From Saccharum officinarum (taxonomy: Eukaryota > Streptophyta > Magnoliopsida > Poales > Poaceae): a stretch of DNA of 64,000 bases. Under the pieces are notes generated by a model, which saw only the letters and a list, made by a program, of their open reading frames with translations, did not search any database and was not told where the DNA came from. Positions 42,731 through 55,630 of this stretch are shown here, piece by piece; position 1 is the stretch's first letter, and each line of letters begins with the position of its first letter. The stretch lies in assembly GCA_020631735.1 (NCBI GenBank), contig CM036159.1, positions 21,119,511-21,183,510 on the forward strand. The letters are read 5' to 3'. A program made the position numbers and the translations under genes.

Positions 42731-45209
42731 TGTAACACCCCTGGTGTTACTAACTTACTTAGCATGCGATTAAGGTCTAAAAGAGATCAGACTTGAAATT
42801 AAGATAAGTGTTTCCGTTAAGTCAAAAATATTGGAACTTATGTTTAAAAGTGTCAATTGCGGCAAATTATATTGGGCAAACTAATTAACTAGTGCCTTAA
42901 TATTTTGTTTCCATAGGCTAGTACAAAGTATGGGCTATGCCATGAGATAATTGTTAGTTGAAATTAGCAAGGTTCAGACCTTTTATAAATCAAGACAAAA
43001 GTGCTACTGACTGCTAGTTAGGACCTAACCCTTGTTTGTTTTCCAAGTCCGAGGCAATAACGACAATGCTGTTTTGACGTTAAAATTCTAACTAAATTTC
43101 TTAAACAATAGCTTTCTATTCTTGTACCGTTAGTTGCCTCTAAGTGAGCACTTGAGCGCATTATAGGTCGCAGTTGTGTTGGTGTCACGTTACCCTCTTG
43201 CAAATTGCCCACACCTGACGGCATGACGCACTGCAGCAGTGCCACCGCCCCTATCGCCACGCTAGGACAGGGCAGGCCGCCGTGAACGCCGGGGCAGGCA
43301 TGCGGCCGGGATGGATGGATGGCTAACGCATAGTACAGATGCAAGTCAGGCACTCACCAGCAGCTCTGGCACAACACCAGCTCATAATCATCCTCGCCAT
43401 GCTGTACGTATGCCCTTCCATGGTCCACGCAGACCTGTGAAAATTAAAGGATCCAATCCAATCCCCAGTCCAGTTGAAAGCGTACGTGGAGTTTGGAGTA
43501 GATTACTCTGATCCTATCACTGCAAAGGCGCACATAAGATGACAGAGGTCAGTTTAGGTAGGCCCATATCATTGCCACGGCACAAAAGACAGCAGCTCTT
43601 GAGGTTCAGAAGCATGGAGTAATAAAAAAAAGTAAAAACATCTACTAGTTGGTGCCTGCCTACACTTGAGCTCATGAGCCGTGACGGGTGGTCATGACCC
43701 AGCGTAGCCAACTAATAGCTCTGCCCATGTTGCACGTTGCATGCACATGCTGTTGTCGTGTAGAGGGGGAGAGTGCTGCAGGGCTGTAGCTCAGCTGGTG
43801 ACTCCTGCGCCATTTTTATTGACCGGCCAGGGCGCATCCAGACTGGCAGGGATTTAATACATCTTGTTTTCTTTCTGTACGTGGGCAGTCAAAACGAGAA
43901 TGTTTTCAGAAGCTTTTAAAACATGATTATAGAATAATTTTATATTTAGTGGACAAACACATAAATATATATACATGCTAAAATGTATCACATTTTTTTC
44001 CAAAAAGAAAAGTATTATATAGCAGTGAGACAAATCACGAATAGTACCTACATGCTATAGCCTATGCTGCACGTCCAGCACTATAGGTCTGCACGAGCTA
44101 ATGAACCTTTAGCATTTAATAAGTAATTAACCAAAAGAAATAATTCCGAGTATACTAATACAAGAATACAAGACAGTTAGCCACAGAAGACATCTCAAAT
44201 ATTACACGCATCAACTCATTTAGCTCTACGGCAAATCAGTGGACTTGAGGTTCGTTGGCCTGGCGAATCAACGAGTTTGAGCAGGCCTCCATGGAGCCAG
44301 ATGGACGGCACTGGCAACGCGGACTCGAGACATGCATGTGCTCGTCGTGGACTCAGTACATGCATGAAACATCAATTGCCCCCAAGACTGGGACTATTGG
44401 GTATTGGACCTCACCTGATTGGCTGTTATAATTATGGCCCCTAAGAATTCGGGGTCCTCTTTGATTGCACGGGTTGCACACCCCCGTGCACGGTCCTGCC
44501 GTGTAGCAAGGGAGGACGCAGTAGCTTGCAGCTTGTTGTCTTGGACAGAAATTTTGACGAGAGCAGCAGCCAAGCTTGACCGAGTAATCAAGTTGGATTC
44601 AGCTGGAGCGTCTTTATTAGCAGCACCAGCAGCCGAGCAATCTAGCTCCTTTCTTCCTTGCCTCCAACCCGACCCTGCATCCCGGCATCTGTACCCCGAC
44701 GCCCGCACCCCAGCACGCCTATGCTACTGCCGCAGCACTATGGCGCGGCCGCACTTCGTTGTTTCCGCAAGCCTGCAGCCAGCGGTGATCGCACGCGACA
44801 TTCATCTTTGCCTACCTGCTGCCATGGCTAAGCTCCAACTTATCTCTTTTATCTTTTAAATATCTTGTTTATGCATGTTTTGCTTAGACAAGCATATTGC
44901 AACGATGTATACCATTTAGGTGCGATGGTGGATTAATTGGAGTAACTAAAAGAAGGCGTGATGGTGACCACACCTCGTGGATGGAAATGCTAACTAAGTT
45001 ATAATGATGTTTACACAGGCAAGCCCCGGTGCATAACCCCTATTATTCTGCACTTTATTTATGCTTGTGCATTAAGTTTAAAGGAGTTGAATGAAACCCA
45101 CATGCATATATCTATATCTACCCATGAGTCTTACTAGTACAGGATCGTGTAGCTGCTTTGCTTAGGTTTATCGGTAGCGTGAGTAACCTGTCGTTACTCA
45201 CAATAGGTG

Positions 45210-45241
<32 letters not shown>

Positions 45242-46503
45242 ACTAATGATGAAATGATGGAAAAGGAAATGGTGACCGGGCAGGGATATGGTATGGGTTT
45301 TGGTGGGTGTAACAGGTTGTGTCCCGCGGCCACGGGGCATAGCTTGGTTGCACTATTTCCCTGTCCGTGTCGATTAAGGACCGTTCGTTGCACTGGATCC
45401 CCAGTCAAGTCACAGATCTTCTTATCCCGAGTATATACTAGCGGATGGGGGCTAGGAAAACTTGTTACTCTCTTGTCATGGGCTCCGGCTCTTTCCGGAC
45501 CGACTGATTGGAGGCGGGGATAGGTGGAGGTCTTAGCACCGTATTGAGGCCGGGCCTCAAGTACGGGAGCTAGGAGTCCAAGTTTGGATGGGGACCTGGA
45601 AACCTATGACAGGAGGGGAACGGGTTGGTCTTGCTTGTGCCTGGGGTACAAGCGAGGCATGTGTTTTTCGGGGTACCCAGCTGGGCTACATTGATTCGCG
45701 AATCGCCGTTTCTACGTGACGGTACGGCTTGACTGCACTCTGGCACCGTAGTAAGAACTGAAAGATGAAAGATGGAAAGATGGTTCGGATGGCTCAACCT
45801 TTGCTTGAAAGTAGAACAGGTGCTTACCTAGAATGGTTGGTTAATAAACTACTGATAACGGCTAATAAAAATTGAATATAAGGATGCACCTTTAGTAATG
45901 CTTCCTGCAGTTGCAATAAACCACAAGCCAGATAGCCTTGCATATCCTTGGAGTCTTTTCTTTTCTTCTGACGGGTAAGTCTTGCGGAGTACAATTGAGT
46001 ACTCAGGGTTTGTTCTACCCTGTTGCAGGTGACAGGTGTTCTTGAAGATGACATTTGTGTGTGGAAACCTCCTGGTGGGCTCAGTGAGGATTTCCTTTAC
46101 GTTGCGTATGTAGAGTTGATTTATAACTCTCACCAAAAATGTTTTTTAAGGGAAAGATTTACCACATGTTATCATTTCCTGTATATAAATGTTCATCATG
46201 ATAATATTTAACTCATCATTAAATGGTTTTATTTCCGCTGAACTCTGATAACATTTTATTTTCCGCTGTTATAATTAAACAATGGATTACCCTGATGTTG
46301 TAATAAAAGTGTTGTAAGAATTGGTAAAGATGTTGTAAGCTTTATCTCTCATTTATGATCCTGAGGTAAAAATGTGGATTTTCGAGTTCTCCCTCGGGTG
46401 TGCTCGACGGAATTGCAGAATTTAGTGCACTCTCTTGGGTACTTAGTGTCTAATGGAAGACAAGTACTCTTGGGAGGGCATTAGATTAGGCGGTTCTGCC
46501 ACA
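42731..46503 (+). repeat. 3' LTR of element A
   Basis: 3773 bp, nearly identical to 35612-39371. The length difference is mainly a (TTA)n run expanded by 15 bp near 45211-45240 and a small deletion near 43865. It ends in CA at 46503, followed by the GGAGG duplication. Confidence 0.92.
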
Positions 46504-46508
46504 GGAGG

Positions 46509-47730
46509 GCTCGATGATCCGCTCCGAGGCTGCCTCACGTCGCCTCGAGGCAGAGCTCTTGGCCTACTGCATGGCGGCGGTCTCGAGGAGTTCTTGGATT
46601 TCATCCCGAGCCCGACGGGCGTCGGGGTTTGACGGCTCGGGCATGTTGCGGAGGAGCATGGCGGCGACAACGACGTTCTGGCTGGCTCGAGCGAAAACCA
46701 CGGGGTCGACCACCCGGTCCTCGTTGATGTGACGGTTGACGTCGCGAGCTCTTTCGCGAGCTCTCCCGCCAAGTGCGCGTTCCGCACGCTCACGCTCAAG
46801 GGTTTGTTAGAGTAGATCCAGGTTTTCCCGTTCCTCGTCAAGCTTGTCCTGCAACTCACGAATCAGCTCGAGCTGCGTTCCTTGATCCGCAAGGAACTGA
46901 GGGTCGTCTCGCTCAGCAGAAAGCTCGACATGAGGTGGCGTGTGCCTTCCTTCGACTGGCTCTTCGTCCTCTGATTTTGAAGTGCTTTCAACATCGATGT
47001 TGAAGCATTCGCGGGTCGGATCATAGGTGTCGTCAGCCGAGTCAGAGTCAGGAGCGCCAAAGTAGTAGTATGACGGGGGAATGTGTGGCCATTGCAAATC
47101 GTCACTGGGGTTGCGACATTGAGAAGCAGTCACATGGGGCTCTGTTTCCGGTGTCTCTGTAGAGTCCCGATAATCAGAAGCCGGTGTGGATGCAATGAGG
47201 TCTAGAGTGGAGCGTAGATGGTGCCCGAGGAGTTCCTCATAAGCACTCATGTGAGTGCTCACGGAAGATGCATATACCCGGGCAGCCGAGTCTAGCCCAA
47301 ACGGAAATGGTGATGGAGATGTTGCTGCCCGTGCCGAAATAGATGCTCCGGACAGTGGTGTCTCACCGGACGGGGGAGCGGCAGGATTCTCCGTCGGCAT
47401 GTTACCCTCAGTCAAGCTCGTCCTACCCAAACCTTCCACAAGGAGATCTAGGCTGGCGCCTGGCTGGGGGGTGCCGGACCGGAGGATCCCATCACCCTCC
47501 GCGAGGTGAAGATGGTGGTTGTACCGGGCTCGTCGTCGTCGGGCGGCCCGCGCCCGCCTAGAGCGACGGTACCGGCGGATTGCTCTCCCGGGCTGGAAGA
47601 GCTCGTAGTCCTCGTCGGTTGGGTGCCTGGGTGGAAGTAGGACCATATCGTAGTCGTAGCCAAGCGACATGAACTCCAAACTCCCGAACCAGATCACCGT
47701 GGCCAATGGAATAGGGCGTTCGGGGTTAGC
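46509..47730 (-). pseudogene. gag: Gypsy gag, 5' part
   Basis: It begins at ATG 47730 (MANPERPIPLATVIWFGSLE), 45 bp after the PBS region; an upstream in-frame ATG at 47793 would overlap the PBS and is less likely. The N-terminal region is Arg-rich (RRYRRSRRARAARRRRARY), then a low-complexity Ser/Thr/Pro part and an acidic part, and a heptad-like end (ELIRELQDKLDEERENLDLL). A TAG follows at about 46807; homology goes on in frame (RDVNRHINEDRVVDPVV) to a TAG near 46570 and into the element A insertion. No known domain in this half; its length is normal for Tat Gag, whose capsid domain lies at 34821-35606. Confidence 0.78.
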
Positions 47731-47774
47731 CATCCAGGAAAAAAGGCGAGAAAGCGACGTTGGCACGCAGCGAT

Positions 47775-47792
47775 CCCCTACCTGGCGCGCCA
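47775..47792 (-). other. Primer binding site of the Gypsy element
   Basis: On the minus strand, two bases after the LTR end, TGGCGCGCCAGGTAGGGG is found. The TGG start (pairing with a tRNA CCA end) and position fit a PBS; the tRNA species is not assigned from sequence alone. Confidence 0.7.
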
Positions 47793-47794
47793 AC

Positions 47795-48571
47795 TGTCGG
47801 TGTTCGGACCCGAGGGGGTCCTAAACCAACGAGTAAATGCTGCGTGTCTCTTTCCTGGATGATGATGCAAGGAGAACACACGGGGGTTTATCCTGGTTCG
47901 GGCATGAGAATGCCCTACGTCCAGCGGGGGGGGAGAAGTTTGTATTTCCTTGCACCGAAGTGCTCGTGTAGGGGTTACAAGCATGCGAGAGAGGGCGTCG
48001 AGCCCAAGTCTCAAGGAGAGGAAAAAGAGGACAAGGGTGATTGCTTGAGATATCGATCTCTATCTTGTGTCTTGCCTGATGTTTCTTGTTTTTCTTTGTT
48101 CATCCTCCCTCATTGTAGAACCCTGGCCTGCCCTTTTATAGGGCGAGAGGAGGCCAAGACGACGGGGAGCCTTGAGGTGATGTTTTGTCGATTCCTGTTG
48201 AGCTGACCGTAGCGACGTGCTCTGGGAATGGCCGGCCATCCCTGGACATCATGACGTCGTGGGAGACGAGACGGCGAAATGACCCGGAGCGCCGTGCCAC
48301 ACCGTCCTTCCCTTGCCGTTGAACTGTGCCGAGAGTCGAGGTTGGGTCGAGGCCGGGTCGAGATCGGATGGATAAGGCCGAATCCCCGAGATTGCGGAGG
48401 ACGGGCCTTGTCTTATCCTCCCTCGAGGGTGATCGATGGTAAACAGTGCGCGGTAAGGTGGGTACAGTGACGATTTTCACCTCCCATCACGGGATGAGCG
48501 GTAAAATAGTGAGATCTGACATGGGCATTGTTCCCACGTTGATCCTGGTTGCAGCCATGCCGGTAGGTGGT
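47795..48571 (-). repeat. 5' LTR of the Gypsy element, part nearest gag
   Basis: Matches 7168 to about 7939 of the left LTR. It is cut by element B after GTGGT (48567-48571). It contains the TATA box (minus) at 48134-48140. Substitutions against the left LTR are mostly transitions at CpG or CpNpG positions. Confidence 0.9.
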
Positions 48572-51500
48572 TGTGGCAGAACCGCCTAATTTAATGCCTC
48601 ACAGGAGTGCTCGTCTTCTATTAGACACTAAGCACTCAGGGGAGAACACTAGATTACTCGGTTCTGTCGAGCACACCGCGAGGGAGAACCCGAAAATCCA
48701 CATTTTTGCCATCAGGATCACAAATGAGAGAATAAAGCTTACATCATTCGTAACCATTTCTTACATCACTTTTAATACAACATCAGAGTAATTCATTATA
48801 TAGTTATAACAGCGGACTATAAAACGTTATCAGAGTTCAGCGGAAATGAAACCATTTGATGACGAGTTAACATTAACATGAGATAAACATTTAACATGAA
48901 GAATATTTATATGCATGAAATGATAACAAGCTAATAGCATTTTTCTTGTAAAACTTTTGGTGAGAGTTCTAATAAATAAACTCTACTCCGCATCGCAGAG
49001 GAAATCCTCGCTGAGCCCACCAGGAGGTCTCCACACACAAGTGTCAGCTTATCAGCACCTGCCACCTGCAACAGGGTAGAACAAACCCTGAGTACTCAAT
49101 TGTACTCCGCAAGACTTACCCGTCAGGAGGAAAGAAAAAGACTCCAAGGATTATGTAAGGCTTTCTGGCTTGTGGGTTTCTTATTTGCAAGAAGCAGCGC
49201 TAAGGGTGTGTCCTTAATTTCTTATTTTTAATAGCCGTATTTTATTTCTTATCCAGCCTTCTATGTAAGCACCTAGTCTATAATCAAGCAGGGTTGAGCA
49301 AACAGAAACCATTTCTTCATCTTTCCACTGCCAGTTCTTACTACGATGCCAGAGCGTAGTCAAGCCGTACCGTCACGCAGAAACGGCGATTCGCGAATCA
49401 ATATGCCCAGCTGGGTGCCCTGAAAAACACACGCCTCGCTCGCACCCCAGGCACGAGCGAGACCAACCCGTTCCACTCCTATCACAGGTTCCAGGTCCCC
49501 GTCCAAACTTGGACTCCAAGCCCCCACACTTGAGGCCCGGCCTCAAAGTGGTGCTTAGACCTCCACCTATCCCCGCCTCCAATCAGTCGGTCCGGAAAGA
49601 GCTAGAGCCCATGACAAGAGAGTAACGAGTCTTCCTAGCCCCCATCCGCTAGTATATGCTCGGGATAATAAATCTGTGACTTGACCGGGGATCCAGTGCA
49701 ACGAACGGTCCTTAATCGACATATGCGGGACAAATGCAACCAGAGTCTCGCTCGGATTGCCCAACCAAGTCCATATCCAATTCCAAGTATAGTCTCGCCC
49801 GGTCTCCAATTATTATCCATATATAATCCATGTGATAGTAACATGATAATAGTAACAATAATATATTTCCTATCTCTCGCGAGTGACAGGCAATCACTCG
49901 ACTTCTACCGGAGTCCTGTAGCATAGCAATCTACACGATCTTGACATACTAGTAAGACTCATGGGATCAGGATATATATATGCAAGTGGGTTTCATTCAA
50001 CTCCTTAAAACTTAATGCACAAGCATAAATAAAGTGCAGCATAATAGAGGTTATGCACCGGGGCTTGCCTGGGTAAAAATATAACCAAATGTTAGTATGC
50101 CATCTCCGGGGCACGATCACCATGGCATCATCTTTTGGGTCAACGCCAAGTCCTCCGGTTGATCCATCGATCCATCATTGTTCCTATTATGATTTACGCG
50201 AATGCAACGCAGAGACATAAGTAAAAGACAGCAATCGCACTCTCGTCGTACGACTACGTCTCGCAAGCTAACGAGCTAGCCACACAGAAACTCACTAGGC
50301 CACGTATCCACGTTGTCGATTCAAACGTTATTTCTTAACAAGTGTTTTAGTTATATAAACCCGAGATGTCGCGTTATTCATTTTATCGATTTACTACATA
50401 TTCAAACCAGAGCTTATTAATTATCCTAACAACTAATTATTTTGGAACTACAAAAATTACAGTGGACACCTAGTAGTACTAGAAGTTTACTATAAAATTT
50501 CTAGGATTAATGCTATCACTGATTATTCATAACACTGCTTACAAGTTTATGTTTGATAATATTAAATATCTCAAAGTAATTAAAGCAAGCCTAAAAATAT
50601 TATAAAACTACGTGAACTAATTACACCTTTATCTAGATCATGATTTCAGGAGACTAACAAAATTGGTTCTACCATTTTTATGATTTTTATTTGATTTATT
50701 ACGGATTTACAAACTTCAGCCATATTAAATAAAATAGCAAAAAGGACCCGTATAATTCTTTTGCTTGGATATATACCCTTCTCACCTTGCTCTCTCTTTT
50801 CCAGGAACGGAGCGCTCGAAGCAGAGGAGCTGAGGAGCTCCGGCTGGCAGTGGAGTCGCTGCGGTCACGACGGCCGGCGAGGGCGGGACAGCTCCACGGC
50901 TTGGGCGGCTGCGAGCTCGGCAAGCGGAGTTGGGATGCGGAGGTGGAGCAAGGAGAGGCCGTGAGATAGGACGAGCAAGGCGAGCAGCGGTCTGGCTTCC
51001 TTAAGAAGCCGAGGAGACAGCAGACAAGCGTAGATGGCAGGGCGTGCGGTGCAGCGAAATGAGAGAGAGAAGAGAGTGCACGGCGCAGCAGCTCTTAATG
51101 CTCGGATGAACAGTGTTCCTGTACGCTACAGTAACTCTGATGTGAACAGTGCCCGCCGTGCAAGGCGCAGTGAACCGTGTTTGGATTCAGACTAGAGTGG
51201 TCTTTGGTCTTTCAACGTGTCAACAGGGCTAGTTGATTCATGATGGACTACTCACCGCACCCGCCGGGGAAGGTCGACACTGGCCACGTACAGCTTGCAG
51301 ACAGGGCAAGGAAGTCGAGAGATCGAGTGAGAAGCAGCTGAACCCAGTAAAGGCTCACGGCTACTGTATGGTGTGGGCTCGCAGAAGAAAGATGACTGAC
51401 GCGCGCGACACACTTCAGCGGAGACAGCGCTCTAAATAACCTCGCAGCGCACCGGTGGCAACAAGATTTCTTCGGATGAACAGTGTTTTCTGCATGCTAC

Positions 51501-52260
51501 AGTACATTCTGCGACGCTACAGTGACCTCTGCGCTGCTACAGTGCATTCTGTGTCGCTACAGTGATCTCTACGCTGCTACAGTACATTCTGCAACGCTAC
51601 AGTGATCTCTGCGCTGCTACAGTGCATTCTGCAAAACGCTACATGATTTCTGCAGAACCCAGCAGCTTCCACGAGTGAACAGTATTCCCACGCGTCTACA
51701 GTGCCCTGCAGCGACATTGCGTGCTCTCTGGTTCTGGAATTCCTAGACCGCCTGCATCACGTCTGCCTTAACGGGCTCAAGGATGCGTGCCTCGATGCGA
51801 GCGAGATCAGGTTCAATGCAGATCACAAAGCGATTTGTCAAGTTCAGTTATAATGCAGACCATTCAAACATCTAGAAAAACCAGTCTGCAGATCATGCTT
51901 TGGTTGGTTGGCATGATTAGATAAATTAAAGCTTTGTACTGACCAATAAGTATTTCACGTAATCGTCCCTACTACGTACTAACCCATAGGAATAAATATT
52001 AAGCACTATTTAATTATTTTGCTCAATATAATTTGTTAAAAATAGCACTCTTAATCCTAAGTTCATGCCCTTGCCAATGCAACGAAAGGACTCATTTTTA
52101 ATTTTTGGATTTGGTTTCTTGCAACCACAAACATGCGTCACATAAGAGTCGGGTATCATTTCATGAGCGATTAAAATTTTAAAACCCGAGAACTCGTTTT
52201 GCTAATTTCTTTTAGGCCTTAATCGCATGCTAAGTAGTTAGTAACACCAGGGGTGTTACA
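48572..52260 (-). repeat. 3' LTR of element B
   Basis: On the plus strand it reads TGTGGCAGAACC...GTGTTACA, i.e. TGTAACACC...TTCTGCCACA on the minus strand. It has the same length as the 5' LTR and contains the 20-bp tandem array at 51481-51640. Confidence 0.92.
51481..51640. repeat. 20-bp tandem repeats (GCTACAGT) in element B 3' LTR
   Basis: GCTAC ends at 51500, 51520, 51540, 51560, 51580, 51600 and 51620, exactly every 20 bp. Two unit types alternate (…CATTCTGCGAC… and …GATCTCTGCGCT…), so the higher-order period is 40 bp. Scattered single GCTACAGT words continue upstream (51110-51180). The other LTR has the same array at 58543-58700. Confidence 0.85.
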
Positions 52261-52273
52261 TCCTTCCCCCCTT
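52261..52273 (-). other. Polypurine tract of element B
   Basis: Minus strand AAGGGGGGAAGGA next to the 3' LTR, identical to that of element A. Confidence 0.88.
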
Positions 52274-54087
52274 AAAAAGGATCTCGTCCCGAGATCCGGA
52301 ACATGAAACAAAAGAGGGAAACACGATTACATTTCACAGATCTGAGCTTACATAGGAGATTACACGACTTCAACCGCTAAACCATTCTGGAATCTAGAGA
52401 TAACACGGCTAAGAACAAATCTAATACAACTCACAACCTCTCTAGAAATCGACGAAGACGGGGACAGTGGAAGAGCAATAAGAAAACGATTATCCAGAAC
52501 ATGGCGTATGCCCAACAAAGCCAGAAATTGGAGACTGGTACAAAGATCATAGCGAACTCTAAAACCTAAACTAACCAGGGATGAACTTGAATTTCTCCAA
52601 CAGAAACCAGATCCCTTCTTCAAGTTACACCATTGCCTCTGACTAGCAACCCTAGATCTGCGAGCAACGGCTGGATCTCGTAGCTCAGCCTCCAACCACT
52701 TCTTCTCGACTGCTTCTCGAGCTTCTCCCACCAGAGCACAGACGGAGGAAGTCGATACTATGAGCTCTACTCCGGATCTAGGGGTTGAATGGAGGAGAAG
52801 CAAGCAAGGTGGCATTATAAAAGCTTGGTGGACGGAGGTGGTGATGCAGTGCACCGGAAGCGGAGGAGATGGGAATCACTGGGGGGTCACAAGGTGGGGA
52901 GAGCGTCGGCCATGGTGCGCTCCCTGTGCGAGCTTGAGTGGGGCAAAGGAGAAAGGAGGGGATGCGGTTCGCTCGACCAGGCGGCGTGCGAGCAACGGGG
53001 CCCCAAAGGAAAAGAAAGAGGGGGGTCCAGTACGGGGACGAGAGCGAGAATCGAGAGCCGACACGGGTGCCGGGATCAGAGGGGCGTACAATGCGACAAG
53101 ACGAGGCGAGTGCGGCACAACGCCGTGGCCACGCGAGAACGGCACATGTGGGCCCCACCACAAACGGCGTCCGCAGGGCACGCAGTGACAGCGACCCGGC
53201 GTATGTAGCGTGACCGAACCGATCACAGGAACGACGTCAAGTCGGGCGATGCAATTTCTCTGACCTACGTGCGGGCTAACTTTCCTGTTGCTTTTCTCTT
53301 TCTTCTTTTCCTTTCTTCAAAAACCTTGTTACCCCTGTTACTTTGACAGAGCACAATTCCATCAACCCGTTGTGGATTTCCCGTTTGAACACAAGGATAT
53401 TTTTACCAAAGAGAATTTTTATAGCAAGAGCGATACCGCGGTGTAACTCGGTAAAAGCACTTGGTCAACAACCTCGATACCAGCGCGCGCCGAGCAGCGT
53501 CACCATGTGGCAGCTGTTCCACAGGTGGCCCTCGGTTCCGTCGCGGCACCATAAGCTATTAACTAAGTAACTATTACCAACTTACTCGCAGTAAAAACAA
53601 CAGGGTCATAGACCACAGAATCAGAGGAGTAAGGGAAAATTTAGGCAACACAGGTTCCTTTCAAAATAAGGAACAAGTAAAGTAAATCCCAAGGCAGATT
53701 TAAATCAAGGGAATTCAAGTGTTCTGCTGGAACATCCACAATTAGTGATACAGTGTCCTCTGTTTTCCAATCTCGGCCGATCTGCTGCATCGGAATAGTT
53801 GTTCCCCTTGTAACATGCTTATTGTCGTCTCAAGAACCCTAAGCAAATCGAACGAGGTCTAAGGAAAAACGACGTAACAAACACAACGGATAAAGCAAAT
53901 ACTCAGTACCAACATCCTTACACGGGTGCAACATACAGGCATACACTCTCCCACACTCGACACATCGCTCGAAACGTACAACCAGGCGGCCTTAACAACT
54001 ACGGCTGCGGTACAACGGAAAGACTACAACACTAGGGGACAACGATGAAAAGCACTACTAGCAATAGTTACATCTTCCCTAGGACAA
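52274..54087 (-). other. Non-coding 3' internal region of element B
   Basis: Counterpart of 40897-42717 in element A in reverse. Frames seen on either strand (52360-53213) are shared with A but have no recognised domain and are interrupted differently, so I do not call them genes. Confidence 0.6.
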
Positions 54088-54987
54088 CTAATCTACTTCG
54101 TCGGCCCAAACGGCTTCCTTCCTGGGCTCCTGGGGTTCTTCTGCTGCACTAGGTTGTGGATCTGCTCCTTCTTGTGGTGGTGGCTGGGTGAGGGGAAGCA
54201 ATGACTCTACTTCTGAGGCTTCCGTGGGCGGAGGTGCTGCAAAACCAGTTCTCCTTCTCTCCAGCGGATGGACAGGGATCCCCTCCAGGATTAAGGGTTC
54301 CTGCCTTTCCGTGGCGAGCGTCCTACGCTTGGCCCTTGTGGCAAGATAGGCGTCCTCCAGCTCCTGGGCATGACGGTCTTGGTCCACCTTGACGGCCTCC
54401 GCCATGGCAGCCTCTCGACTCTCAGCGGCTGCTAGATTGGCATGAGCTTCAGCAAGCTGCACTTCGAGCATCCTGGAGAAGATCTCGGCTTCCTCAGCTC
54501 GGTGGAGACACTCTCTCAGCTCCGAGGCCTGCCGGTCGTACTGCTCATCCAGAGCGAGCAAGTACGTGGTCAGGTGCACCACGGTCGGGTTGTCCTCTTG
54601 CACGTCCTGACCCCGCAAGGCCTCCATGCGAGCCCTCCATACTCGCCGATTCTTGTCCAAAGGTGGAAAGAACCGCATGGGGGTACGAGCAATGGGCTGC
54701 TCATAGATCTGGCACAGATGCCGCAAGGCTTTGCGGGCCACAACCTGGTAGGTGTCGCCGAAGCGAAACCCGGTTGCGGTCACATTCCAGGCTTCAGTGA
54801 CGTCGGGAAACTCCTCACTCTTGCCAATGTAGATGGTGACCTTGCATCGCTCCATGCCATGCTTCATGTACTCACGACCCTCATACTCAGGACGCTCCCG
54901 AATGTCGAGTTTTTGCAGGGTAGCATACAGGATTTTGGGAAAACCCTCGGTGTTCAGGCAGTAGCTGCTAACCCAAACTCCTGCCAT
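54088..54987 (-). CDS. 299-residue element B protein (Gag-like, possible dsRNA-binding fold)
   Basis: Intact and colinear with the element A protein; I see roughly 15 differences in 299 residues (for example LDIRERPEY for LGVKDRPEY, and MRFFPPLD for MWFFPPLD). The N-terminal dsRBD-like block, the coiled coil (residues about 145-225) and the acidic Pro/Glu tail are all kept, and the length is unchanged. Two open copies of equal length in an element that has lost everything else suggest selection on this protein for transposition. The start ATG follows a short leader; the TAG stop at 54088 matches that of A. Confidence 0.8.
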   Translation of the reverse strand: MAGVWVSSYCLNTEGFPKILYATLQKLDIRERPEYEGREYMKHGMERCKVTIYIGKSEEFPDVTEAWNVTATGFRFGDTYQVVARKALRHLCQIYEQPIARTPMRFFPPLDKNRRVWRARMEALRGQDVQEDNPTVVHLTTYLLALDEQYDRQASELRECLHRAEEAEIFSRMLEVQLAEAHANLAAAESREAAMAEAVKVDQDRHAQELEDAYLATRAKRRTLATERQEPLILEGIPVHPLERRRTGFAAPPPTEASEVESLLPLTQPPPQEGADPQPSAAEEPQEPRKEAVWADEVD

Positions 54988-55616
54988 CCTAGGTGGGTGG
55001 TGGTTGCAAGGAAGGCTTGAGGAGAAGCTTGCTCAAGAGAAAAGGGCTAAGCGAGCTGGAATGCACTGAGTGGTGACACAAAGTGGCTGGGCTTGGCCCC
55101 CTTAAAAAGGCAGAGCGGCCAGTGGTCCTGGCGCAGACCACCCTCGAGCCATGCGTGGGAACCAGTAAAAGTACAACAACAGGATTTTTACGCACACGAG
55201 GTGGGCGGTGTCCGAGGCCATAAAGACTAGCACGGTTGCAGGGCAGAGGTCCGACAAGGGCGCAGAAGGAGTGCCGAAAACGTAAGCCCCGACAGTCATG
55301 AATCACGAGCGAATGCGAAACACGAAGCCACCGTACAACAGCAGCTCTGGGACAGGGACACGTGGTACCTAGAACAGGCACCTGCAAGCAAGACTCGCAC
55401 GATGACTATAGCAATACAGCGCATCTGACTTTAGGACCGCACGCTACACACCAGTTAGTTTACCGGACGAAAGCCTACTTAAACTTATTCCGAAGACTTA
55501 ACTATAGTAATAGGGCTACTTATATAACTTCGTATGCAAACGCTCTAACTTTTTGCAAAAATATGTTGTCAAATTTTAATTTAGAAAGGATTTTGAAGCT
55601 TTATTTTCTCATTTAT

Positions 55617-55628
55617 GCTCTGATACCA
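55617..55628 (-). other. Primer binding site of element B
   Basis: Minus strand TGGTATCAGAGC, two bases inside the LTR end at 55631. Confidence 0.9.
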
Positions 55629-55630
55629 CC

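Larger units (their letters stand above)
35612..46503 (+). mobile_element. Element A: long-LTR non-autonomous retrotransposon
   Basis: The 10.9-kb element has 3.76-kb LTRs (35612-39371, 42731-46503), an initiator tRNA-Met PBS, a PPT and one gene for a 299-residue protein. It is flanked by GGAGG (35607-35611 and 46504-46508). No protease, RT, RNase H or integrase is present, so it must be mobilised in trans. LTRs starting TGTAACACCC with this PBS resemble Tekay/Del-type chromoviruses, but the lineage of the partner is inference. LTR divergence is about 20 substitutions by eye (about 0.6%), so the insertion is recent. It splits the Gypsy gag. Confidence 0.92.

Noticed and set aside
47731..47793. 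Gypsy gag start at the upstream ATG 47793
   Set aside because: That ATG lies in the LTR/PBS boundary and its first 21 codons would be PBS and leader; the ATG at 47730 matches the usual leader position.
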